Positions 1 to 5,320 are shown, counted from the first letter of the stretch. The stretch is DNA of 5,847 nt from an uncultured Prevotellaceae bacterium (GCA_946408305.1 CAMJRQ010000082.1:1-5847), one strand, 5' to 3'. Program-made: numbers and translations. Notes: generated by a model from the sequence alone, not told the origin.

Positions 1-477
1 GGGGAGCTGTTGCGGAGAGCGCGGCTGCAAGGAGCGCGGCTTCGGCTCCAGCAGGCGGAAGCACTCGGCAATCCTGACCTGCGGCCCGAGCCGCTCCCAC
101 AGCTCGCCCGTCATGCCCGGCAGCCGCTGGAAGTCCTCGGGCGAATGATAACGCCCGTGCTTGGCGCGATACCGATAGATGGCCCTCACTTGCCACGGAG
201 CCAGCCCCAGCCGGAGGAGCGTGGTGCTGTCGGCCGTGTTGGGGTCGAAGGGGAAGGTCTCCACCGGTTCTTCGTCGACGTGGTAGACGTAGGCGGGCTT
301 CTCGGTCGTCTGCGCGCGATTATTATATAAGGTGGAATCGGCCGCGGCGGCCGGGCTCCGTCGACTCGAGCGCGTCCATCCGTAGATGCCGGCGCCGAAG
401 ACCGCCACGAGCAGCAGCCACTCGAGCACGAGCAGGGCACGGCGGTCGCTGCGCGAGAGGAAGGGACGTCGGCTCAT
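1..477 (-). CDS. Membrane-anchored helix-hairpin-helix (ComEA-like) protein, 3' part missing
   Basis: The frame is open from the ATG at 477 to the left edge, giving 159 residues with no stop, so the C-terminal part lies outside the window. Residues 1-14 are basic, 15-34 form one hydrophobic segment (LLVLEWLLLVAVFGAGIYGW), and 35-75 are a low-complexity linker. Residues 77-136 form a helix-hairpin-helix unit: it opens with FDPNTADSTTLLRLGL, continues with VRAIYRYRAKHGRYHSPEDF and ends with RLPGMTGELWERLG. Such units bind DNA backbone without sequence specificity in ComEA-type proteins, and Bacteroidota members of this layout usually carry further units downstream. A periplasmic DNA-binding role is inferred from the single membrane anchor; the true function of these proteins is not known to me. 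The start overlaps the stop of the upstream transporter gene (ATGA at 477-474), so translation is probably coupled. Family assignment is fairly firm, role is not. Confidence 0.8.
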   Translation of the reverse strand, partial: MSRRPFLSRSDRRALLVLEWLLLVAVFGAGIYGWTRSSRRSPAAAADSTLYNNRAQTTEKPAYVYHVDEEPVETFPFDPNTADSTTLLRLGLAPWQVRAIYRYRAKHGRYHSPEDFQRLPGMTGELWERLGPQVRIAECFRLLEPKPRSLQPRSPQQLP

Positions 478-1826
478 CTAATCAATTCGTTGACGAAGAC
501 GACGGCAATGAAGGCGGGCACAACGTAGCGTATCAGGAAGACATAGAGGCGGAAGAGGCGGAAGCGCAGCGTGCCGCGGTTCGTCACCTCGGCGAGCAAG
601 AGCTGGCGGTCGAGCTTCCAGCCCACAAAGAGGCAGATGATGATGCCGCCGAAGAGCAGGAAAATCTTGGATGCCGTGAAGTCGAGGAACTCGAAGATGG
701 TCATGCCAAAGAGGCGGAAGCCGTTCCACGGGCCGAACGACAGCGAGCAGGCCACACCCACCAGCATGCAGAGAACCGAGACGACGGCCGAAGCGCTGCG
801 ACGCGAGAGGCGCGTGGTTTCCAACACATAGGCCGTGACCGATTCGTGGAGCGAGATGGCGCTCGTCAGCGCGGCCAGCAGGAGCAGCAGATAGAACATC
901 ACCGAGAAGATGTAGGCCACCCAGGGGAGCTGTAGCGAGGCCATGTGGAAGACATTGGGCAGCGTGATGAACACCAATCCCGGGCCAGCATCGGCCTCGA
1001 CACCCGGCACACTGAACACGGCCGGGAAGATGACGAAGCCGCTCAGGATGGCCACCATCGTGTCAATCATGCTGACGTTCACGGCCGTACGCACGAGCCG
1101 CGTCTCGTCGGTGAAGTACGAGGCATACGTGCACAGGCAGCCCATGGCCAGGCTCAGCGAGAAGAAGGCCTGCCCCATGGCGCTGAGCATCACGCGGGTG
1201 GTGACCTTCGAGAAATCGGGTTTCAGGAGGAAGCGCAGCCCCTCGCGCGCTCCGGGCATGGAGAACGAGCAAATCACCAGCAGCACCAGGATGACGAGCA
1301 GCATGGGCATCAGAATCTTGCTCACACGCTCGATGCCCGACTGCACGCCGCGGGCGATGACCAGATGCGTCATGCCCATGAAGGCGCAGGCCGACACCAC
1401 GGGCCACCACGGATGCGAGACGAAGGCGTTGAAGCCCGCCTTGAAGTCTTGGTCGTGGGTCAGACTGCCCTGCAGCGTCTCCACCAAATAATACAGCGTC
1501 CAGCCCGAGATGACCACGTAGTAGGACAGGATGAGAAAGGCCGCGAAGACGCTCAGCACGCCCTCGAAGCGCCACCACGAGTGGGGCGCCAGCCGGGCAA
1601 AGGCCGTGACGGTGTTGGCATGCGTATGACGCCCCACCACAAATTCGCTCAGCATCACCGGCACGCCGACGAGCAGCACGCAGATCAGATAGATGAGGAT
1701 GAAGGCGGCACCGCCGTTGTTGCCCACCTCGGTGGGGAATCGCCACACGTTGCCCAGTCCCACGGCCGAGCCTGCAGCTGCCAGCACGGCGCCGGCGCGG
1801 CTCCCGAAATTCTTGCGTATCTCCAT
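474..1826 (-). CDS. Sodium-dependent transporter, neurotransmitter:sodium symporter (NSS) family, second copy
   Basis: This 450-residue inner-membrane protein is a bacterial relative of LeuT, which moves amino acids into the cell with Na+. TM1 carries the family signature GSAVGLGNVWRFPTE (residues 19-33) with the unwound-helix glycines. Compared with LeuT, probable Na+ ligands are A21, N26, S223 and D255 (site 1) and G19, V22, A318, T321 and S322 (site 2). The TM6 stretch FFSLSLAMG (221-229) matches the substrate-binding unwound helix. I count about 11 hydrophobic segments, the usual number for prokaryotic NSS proteins rather than LeuT's 12. D255 sits where LeuT has N286 and A259 where LeuT has E290; an acidic residue near site 1 is typical of chloride-independent members. 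The start codon directly abuts the stop of the preceding paralogue, and no separate promoter is visible. Substrate cannot be read from the sequence; amino acids are the likely class. Confidence 0.93.
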   Translation of the reverse strand: MEIRKNFGSRAGAVLAAAGSAVGLGNVWRFPTEVGNNGGAAFILIYLICVLLVGVPVMLSEFVVGRHTHANTVTAFARLAPHSWWRFEGVLSVFAAFLILSYYVVISGWTLYYLVETLQGSLTHDQDFKAGFNAFVSHPWWPVVSACAFMGMTHLVIARGVQSGIERVSKILMPMLLVILVLLVICSFSMPGAREGLRFLLKPDFSKVTTRVMLSAMGQAFFSLSLAMGCLCTYASYFTDETRLVRTAVNVSMIDTMVAILSGFVIFPAVFSVPGVEADAGPGLVFITLPNVFHMASLQLPWVAYIFSVMFYLLLLLAALTSAISLHESVTAYVLETTRLSRRSASAVVSVLCMLVGVACSLSFGPWNGFRLFGMTIFEFLDFTASKIFLLFGGIIICLFVGWKLDRQLLLAEVTNRGTLRFRLFRLYVFLIRYVVPAFIAVVFVNELIR

Positions 1827-3188
1827 TTATGTCTCGTTTCCGATTAGTCCGTTTATGAATATCGCAGCCACTCCCACCGGCGCCACCCACCGCAGCAGGA
1901 ACACCAGGAAGCGGGCCACGCGGCGATGGCTGTCCGTGCCATTGGTCAGCTCGTCCATCACCAGCCGACGGTCCATGGCCCAACCCACGAAGAGGCAGAT
2001 GATGATACCGCCCAGCGGCATCAGGAACTTGGCCGTGGCAAAGTCGAAGAAGTCGAAGAAGCTCATGCCCAGCACCTTCACCTCGCTCCAGGGCCCGAAC
2101 GACAGCGAGCAGGCTGCGCCCAGCACCAGACACACCGCGGTGACTATCCATGCCGCGCGGCGCCGGGGCATGTGGAAGCGCTCGTGCAGGTAGGCAGTGT
2201 TTATCTCGTGCATCGAGATGCTGCTGGTCAGGGCTGCCAGCAGGAGCAGCACGTAGAAGAGCAGCGAAAAGACATAGCCCACTGCGGGCACGGTGCTGAA
2301 GGCCGACAGGAAGACGTTGGGCAGCGTGATGAACACCAGACCGGGGCCGGCATCCACGGCCACGCCCTCCACACTAAAGACGGCGGGGAAGATGATGAAA
2401 CCGCTCAAGACGGCCACCAACGTGTCTATCATACATATCTTCAGGGCCGAGGAGGCCAGATGCGTCGAGGGACTGAAGTACGAGGCATACGTCAGCATGC
2501 AGCCGATGCCCACGCTCAGTGAGAAGAAGGCCTGCCCCACGGCGCTGAGCACCACCGGGGCAGTGACGCGCGAGAAGTCGGGGCGCAGCAGATAGCGCAG
2601 CCCTTCGCTCGCACCGGGCATGGCCAGCGAGCAGCACATCAGCACCAGGATAATGAGGAAGAGCAGGGGCATCATCCACTTGGAGAACCGCTCGATGCCC
2701 TGCTGCACGCCTCGGGCCACCACCAGATGGGTGAGCAGCAGGAAGATTCCGAGATAGAGCAGCGGGCGCAGCGGATGGGAGACGAACGTGGCGAACTCGG
2801 CACCGAAGTCGTGACTGCCCACCAGCTGGTTGGCTGCCGCCGACACCGCATAATGGAGCGTCCAACCGGCCACCACCGAATAGAACGAAAGCACCATCAC
2901 CCCGGCCAGCAGGCTCAGATAGCCCGCCACGAACCAGGGCCGGCCCGGAGAGAGCCGACGGTAAGCATCGACGGTGTTGGCCTTCGAGGCACGCCCGATG
3001 ACAAACTCGCCCACCATCACCGGCAGGGCCAGCAGCAGGACGAAACACAGGTAAATCAGGATGAAGGCGGCACCGCCGTTGCGGCCCACCTCGGTCGAGA
3101 AACGCCAGATGTTGCCCAACCCCACGGCCGAGCCTGCCGAGGCCAGAATGACCCCTATTTTGCTGCCAAAACTTCCGCGACTCTCCAT
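1827..3188 (-). CDS. Sodium-dependent transporter, NSS family, first copy
   Basis: This 453-residue paralogue of the next gene aligns with it without gaps for about 410 residues. I chose the ATG at 3188 (MESRGSFGSK) because it aligns with the neighbour's start (MEIRKNFGSR); an upstream in-frame ATG at 3269 would place the promoter-like -7 box inside the gene. TM1 has GSAVGLGNIWRFSTE (19-33), TM6 has FFSLSVGIG (221-229), TM7 has MIDTLVAVLSGF (253-264), and TM8 has AALTSSIS (318-325), so both LeuT-type Na+ sites are present in the same register. One oddity is S31, where the neighbour and LeuT have proline after the conserved Arg-Phe. About 11 membrane segments are visible. It is the promoter-proximal gene of a three-gene minus-strand unit. 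Family assignment is strong. Two copies suggest either different substrates or affinities, or a heteromeric arrangement; that is inference. Confidence 0.93.
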   Translation of the reverse strand: MESRGSFGSKIGVILASAGSAVGLGNIWRFSTEVGRNGGAAFILIYLCFVLLLALPVMVGEFVIGRASKANTVDAYRRLSPGRPWFVAGYLSLLAGVMVLSFYSVVAGWTLHYAVSAAANQLVGSHDFGAEFATFVSHPLRPLLYLGIFLLLTHLVVARGVQQGIERFSKWMMPLLFLIILVLMCCSLAMPGASEGLRYLLRPDFSRVTAPVVLSAVGQAFFSLSVGIGCMLTYASYFSPSTHLASSALKICMIDTLVAVLSGFIIFPAVFSVEGVAVDAGPGLVFITLPNVFLSAFSTVPAVGYVFSLLFYVLLLLAALTSSISMHEINTAYLHERFHMPRRRAAWIVTAVCLVLGAACSLSFGPWSEVKVLGMSFFDFFDFATAKFLMPLGGIIICLFVGWAMDRRLVMDELTNGTDSHRRVARFLVFLLRWVAPVGVAAIFINGLIGNET

Positions 3189-3196
3189 GTGATACC

Positions 3197-3221
3197 TTGC
3201 ATATTTATGAAAACGATGCAA
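3197..3221. repeat. Short inverted repeat TTGCAT-N13-ATGCAA at the transporter promoter
   Basis: Six-base arms TTGCAT (3197-3202) and ATGCAA (3216-3221) are separated by 13 bases. The right arm overlaps the minus-strand -7 box and the left arm lies in the presumed leader of the transporter mRNA. It could be an operator for a dimeric repressor or form a weak leader hairpin. Arms this short in AT-rich sequence can arise by chance, so confidence is low. Confidence 0.25.
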
Positions 3222-3226
3222 AATTA
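3219..3226 (-). promoter_or_regulatory. Putative -7 box (TAATTTTG) for the transporter operon
   Basis: Read on the minus strand, this is TAATTTTG, an exact fit to the Bacteroidota -7 consensus TAnnTTTG. It lies in the AT-rich gap between divergent genes and would start a transcript near 3212, giving a leader of roughly 24 bases before the ATG at 3188. A TTTG that could act as the -33 box occurs upstream on the same strand (positions 3254-3251), but the 24-base spacing is longer than usual, so the -33 assignment is weak. Confidence 0.55.
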
Positions 3227-3239
3227 CAAAGAAAAAGCG

Positions 3240-3247
3240 TAACTTTG
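3240..3247 (+). promoter_or_regulatory. Putative -7 box (TAACTTTG) for the VanZ-DUF4298 pair
   Basis: TAACTTTG followed by CAG is an exact match to the Bacteroidota TAnnTTTG -7 element and its common downstream context. A start near 3252-3254 would leave about 24 bases before the ATG at 3277, which supports that ATG over the in-frame TTG at 3256. I see no clear TTTG at the expected -33 distance. It is separated by only 13 bases from the opposite-facing -7 box, so the two promoters overlap and may compete. Confidence 0.6.
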
Positions 3248-3276
3248 CAGCAAATTTGGAACAAAACACGCCCTTT

Positions 3277-3669
3277 ATGCTTACAAATTATCTGAAGCGC
3301 TATCCGCTGAGCCTGCTCCTGGCTGTGGCCATCGCGGTGCTCTCGCTCATCCGCATCCCGGAGGTGAAGCTGATGGAGCACGTCTCGCTGGCCGACAAGT
3401 GGGCCCACATGCTCATGTACGGCGGCCTCGCGCTGACCGTCTGGTTCGAGTATGCGCGGCGCCATGTGCGCCCCGACGCACGGCGGCTGGCCGTGGGAGC
3501 CTTCCTCTTGCCCGTGGCCATGGGCGGTGTGCTGGAGCTGATGCAGGCCCACCTGACCACCTGCCGCTCGGGCGACTGGCTCGACTTCGTGGCCAACACG
3601 CTCGGCGCCCTCCTGGGCACGCTCGTGGGCCTGGCCGCCTGGCGTTTCATTCCTAAAAAGACCAACTGA
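3277..3669 (+). CDS. VanZ-family membrane protein
   Basis: This 130-residue protein has four hydrophobic segments (about residues 10-26, 42-58, 72-92 and 103-124), matching the compact VanZ-like fold. The conserved polar residues of the family are visible: D40-K41 and H44 in the DKWAHMLMYGGL stretch, E87 and Q90 in the third segment (GGVLELMQ), then R97, D100, D103, N107 and G110 in the RSGDWLDFVANTLG stretch. The founding member, VanZ of enterococci, gives low-level teicoplanin resistance; most Bacteroidota homologues have no known function, and nothing here indicates antibiotic resistance. The ATG at 3277 was chosen because a TTG start at 3256 would leave the mRNA almost leaderless relative to the -7 box at 3240. 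The stop TGA shares its last base with the ATG of the next gene, so the two are probably translated together. Confidence 0.87.
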   Translation: MLTNYLKRYPLSLLLAVAIAVLSLIRIPEVKLMEHVSLADKWAHMLMYGGLALTVWFEYARRHVRPDARRLAVGAFLLPVAMGGVLELMQAHLTTCRSGDWLDFVANTLGALLGTLVGLAAWRFIPKKTN

Positions 3670-3947
3670 TGGAACAGACCGAGAGAATCAGCCTGATGGA
3701 GCAGCGACTGCGCCGCGCCACAGAAGCAGCCCGGGCACTCGATGCGGCGCTCGACCTCTATGAGGCAGCCCGCCCCGACGTGGAGCGGCTCGAACAGTAT
3801 TACGGCAGCCCCGAGTGGTGGCAAGACCTGGCCGACGATCAGGCCGGCCGACTGCCCGACGGACTGCCCCGCGGCGTTCTCTCCGAGGACGCCATCTGGG
3901 ATCTCCTGGCCGAATGGCGCGAGCTGCGCGGCCGCATGAAGGAGTGA
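3669..3947 (+). CDS. DUF4298 domain-containing protein
   Basis: This 92-residue soluble protein fits the DUF4298 family along its full length. Residues 1-45 are a charged, heptad-like helical region (ERISLMEQRLRRATEAARAL) likely to form a coiled coil. It is followed by the family hallmarks YYGSPEWWQD (44-53), a DDQAGRLP stretch (56-63) and LPRGVLSEDAIWDLL (66-80). No signal peptide or membrane segment is present, so it is probably cytoplasmic. No biochemical function is known to me for this family, and no catalytic motif stands out. The start codon overlaps the VanZ gene stop by one base (TGATG), which indicates a two-gene transcription unit and translational coupling, but a functional link with the VanZ protein is only inferred. 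It is the last plus-strand gene before the convergent gap. Confidence 0.87.
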   Translation: MEQTERISLMEQRLRRATEAARALDAALDLYEAARPDVERLEQYYGSPEWWQDLADDQAGRLPDGLPRGVLSEDAIWDLLAEWRELRGRMKE

Positions 3948-3998
3948 GGAACCGCTCTTGGCTCCCGGTCAGGCAGTTAGAGATTTGACGATGGCACC

Positions 3999-4075
3999 GC
4001 CGTTACACGGTTTTTACACCACGGCGTAAAACTATTACACCGTGGTGTAAAAAGATTACGCCACGGTGTAACGGC
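3999..4075. repeat. Array of three 16-bp palindromes with 21-bp period plus flanking half-sites
   Basis: Three near-identical palindromic units lie at 4014-4029 (TTACACCACGGCGTAA), 4035-4050 (TTACACCGTGGTGTAA) and 4056-4071 (TTACGCCACGGTGTAA), each followed by a 5-base AT-rich spacer, so their starts are exactly 21 bases apart. A half-site TTACAC starts at 4003, 11 bases before the first unit. Outer arms GCCGTTACAC (3999-4008) and GTGTAACGGC (4066-4075) are perfect reverse complements over 10 bases. A 14-base perfect stem pairs 4011-4024 with 4040-4053. A competing 11-base stem pairs 4035-4045 with 4061-4071. The array sits between two converging genes. Possible roles are a repetitive extragenic palindrome, an mRNA 3'-end structure for both converging transcripts, or a multi-site protein-binding locus. 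The sequence alone does not decide between them. Confidence 0.85.
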
Positions 4076-4078
4076 TAT

Positions 4079-4097
4079 GTAAAAGCAGCCTTTTTAC
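4079..4097. terminator. Possible weak bidirectional terminator hairpin
   Basis: GTAAAA (4079-4084) can pair with TTTTAC (4092-4097) around a seven-base loop. On the minus strand the core reads AAAAG-GCTG-CTTTT. The T-run at 4091-4095 could serve plus-strand transcripts from the DUF4298 gene, and the T-run on the other strand could serve transcripts from the beta-barrel gene. The stem is AT-rich and short, so this is a weak candidate. The rest of the gap between 3948 and 4128 holds no open frame I would call; a small CCCTT/AAGGG hairpin also lies at 4105-4122. Confidence 0.25.
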
Positions 4098-4128
4098 CGA
4101 CTTTCCCTTGAACGCTGAAGGGTGTCAC

Positions 4129-4602
4129 TCAGAAGCGATAGATGACGCCCAGCTCGGTGCTGGCCGTGAAGGCGAAGGCGGGATACCAGTCGGCACCATC
4201 ATACTGGGCGCCGATGAGGCCAAACTGGCCAGTCACCTGCCAATGGGAGCCGAAGCTATAGCGCAAGGCGGGCGAGACGCCTACGTTGGCACCATAGAGC
4301 TCGCTCTTGAAAATCATGTCGGCATGAGCCACGGCGTCGACATAGAGCCGGTCGTTGTGCCAGCAGGTGAAACGCACGAAGGGGTCGGCCACGCCAGCCA
4401 CCTCGCTGTTGGCCAGGCTCAGGCCCAGCGAAGTGCCCACTGCCCAGCGGTCGTTGAATTCATAACCCGCCATTGGCTTGATTGCCAAACGGAACGCGTC
4501 GTTCAGATAACCCACGCCGCCTGTGCCGCCCACGAAGAACTGGGCACGGGCCTGCGAAACCATTCCTGCCATGAGCAGGAGCACGAAAAGGAATTTCTTC
4601 AT
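4129..4602 (-). CDS. Small outer-membrane beta-barrel protein
   Basis: This 157-residue precursor starts at the ATG at 4602, which begins a classic signal peptide: MKKF, a hydrophobic core (LFVLLLMAGMV), and an A-R-A cleavage site at residues 18-20, leaving a mature protein beginning QFFVGG. An in-frame ATG at 4650 would bury the signal peptide behind 16 polar residues and is unlikely. The mature 137 residues alternate polar and hydrophobic positions with aromatic belts (GYEFNDRWAVGTSLGLSL, LRYSFGSHWQVTGQFGLIG, STELGVIYRF) and end in a terminal phenylalanine, as outer-membrane barrels do for BAM recognition. The size suits an eight-stranded barrel. Function is unknown: adhesion, porin or structural roles are all possible. 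It lies 51 bases downstream of the CYTH gene; I found no TAnnTTTG box in that gap, so it may be the last gene of the prfB unit. Confidence 0.8.
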   Translation of the reverse strand: MKKFLFVLLLMAGMVSQARAQFFVGGTGGVGYLNDAFRLAIKPMAGYEFNDRWAVGTSLGLSLANSEVAGVADPFVRFTCWHNDRLYVDAVAHADMIFKSELYGANVGVSPALRYSFGSHWQVTGQFGLIGAQYDGADWYPAFAFTASTELGVIYRF

Positions 4603-4653
4603 CGTTTTTAATATTAGTTGTTTGTTGGGATGAATGCTGTCGTGCCGCACGCC

Positions 4654-5148
4654 TCACTCCTCGGGCGAGGGGGCTTCGTGGCGCCAGAGGCAGAAAGGAT
4701 TGCGCCGCAGGTGGGAGTTGTAGAAACGGCGGTCGCCCGTCACCTCGCGCCCGATGAACGCGGGCTTCTCGAAGGGCTCGTCCGCGCTCGCCAGCTCCAC
4801 CTCGGCCATCACCAGCCCCTCGTTGTCGCCATAGAATTCGTCGACCTCGAAGGTGTGGCGGCCGCTCCTGACGAGATAGCGCGTCTTGTCGATGAGGCCG
4901 GGCTCGCAGAGGCGCAGCAGGTCGCGCGCATCCTGTTCGGATATCTCGGTCTCGAACTCGTAGCGGCCCAGGCCGGCCTGGTCGCTGGGCCCCTTGATGG
5001 TCAGGTAGCCCCGGCTGTCGCGAAGGCGCACGCGAACCGTCTTGCCGTTGCCCGTCAGTATGTATCCCTGGCGGATGCGGCTGTGGCTGTAAGCCTGGTC
5101 GCGAAATTCGCCTTTGACCAGAAACTTACGCTCGATTTCCAAGCCCAT
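4654..5148 (-). CDS. CYTH-domain protein (triphosphate tunnel metalloenzyme family)
   Basis: This 164-residue cytoplasmic protein has the CYTH signature ExExK at its N-terminus (E4, E6, K8 in LEIERKFL). The alternating basic and acidic residues that line the tunnel follow: R39-R41-R43 in TVRVRLR, K52 in LTIKGP, E64-E66-E68 in YEFETEI, K88 and R90 in DKTRY, D103-E104 in EVDEF, and E116-E118 in AEVEL. A Y-x-S-H-L motif is at 143-147. Family members hydrolyse inorganic triphosphate or other triphosphates with Mg2+ or Mn2+, and a few make cAMP or thiamine triphosphate products; single-domain bacterial forms of this length are most often triphosphatases, so that is the likeliest activity. All metal and phosphate ligands I expect are present, so it is probably active. 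Its start lies four bases after the stop of the 46-residue membrane protein, which indicates an operon. Confidence 0.88.
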   Translation of the reverse strand: MGLEIERKFLVKGEFRDQAYSHSRIRQGYILTGNGKTVRVRLRDSRGYLTIKGPSDQAGLGRYEFETEISEQDARDLLRLCEPGLIDKTRYLVRSGRHTFEVDEFYGDNEGLVMAEVELASADEPFEKPAFIGREVTGDRRFYNSHLRRNPFCLWRHEAPSPEE

Positions 5149-5152
5149 GGCC

Positions 5153-5293
5153 CTACAGAATCAGCACCATGGCAATGGCTACCACCATGAGCAGGATGAG
5201 AGCTCCTGCCACGTAGCGAACTACCCTGCGGCCTTCCTGGGCCTCGCGCTTAGCCTTCTTGGCTGCGCGCATCTCTTTCTTTGCTTTGCTCAT
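5153..5293 (-). CDS. 46-residue single-pass membrane protein, unknown function
   Basis: A short frame starts at the ATG at 5293 and ends with TAG at 5155-5153. The product has a strongly basic, alanine-rich N-terminal half (MSKAKKEMRAAKKAKREAQE, then GRR) and one hydrophobic helix at about residues 28-46 (VAGALILLMVVAIAMVLIL) that runs to the C-terminus. This looks like a tail-anchored or N-in single-pass protein whose helical basic arm could contact nucleic acid, ribosomes or lipid head groups. Position supports it as a real gene: it sits 27 bases after the prfB stop and 4 bases before the CYTH start, filling the gap in the same direction. I do not recognise a named family. Alternative view: a chance frame, but the charge-then-hydrophobic layout and the tight spacing argue against that. 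Confidence 0.7.
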   Translation of the reverse strand: MSKAKKEMRAAKKAKREAQEGRRVVRYVAGALILLMVVAIAMVLIL

Positions 5294-5320
5294 AATATTA
5301 CTGGCTGATTTCTAATCCAT

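Noticed and set aside
945..1847. Long plus-strand open frame (about 300 codons) antisense to the second transporter
   Set aside because: Its product is His/Gln/Arg/Gly-rich with no recognisable domain. It mirrors codon bias on the opposite strand of a clear NSS gene, as do the similar frames at 943-1491, 1926-2522 and 2727-3242.
1063..2151. Minus-strand 362-codon frame spanning the junction of the two transporters
   Set aside because: It is a shifted reading of both transporter genes in G+C-rich sequence, giving low-complexity Arg/Gly/Ala text and crossing the real stop and start at 1826-1829.
3189..3269. N-terminal extension of the first transporter from an ATG at 3269
   Set aside because: The added 27 residues (MFCSKFAAKLRFFFVILHRF and on) do not match the paralogue's start, and they overlap the -7 box of the operon.
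3256..3276. TTG start for the VanZ-family gene
   Set aside because: It would lie only a few bases from the expected transcription start after the -7 box at 3240-3247; the in-frame ATG at 3277 leaves a normal leader and starts just before the first membrane helix.
4003..4071. CRISPR array
   Set aside because: The repeats are 16 bp and palindromic with 5-bp AT-rich spacers, far below CRISPR repeat and spacer lengths, and no cas gene is present.
4105..4122. Hairpin CCCTT-N8-AAGGG as a terminator of the beta-barrel gene
   Set aside because: The stem is only five bases long and is not followed by a T-run on the minus strand.
4108..4611. Plus-strand frame opposite the beta-barrel gene
   Set aside because: The minus strand has a signal peptide, an A-R-A cleavage site and a terminal Phe. 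The plus-strand product has no such coherence.
4618..5190. Plus-strand 190-codon frame opposite the CYTH gene
   Set aside because: The minus-strand protein has the full set of CYTH residues, so the plus-strand frame is its shadow.
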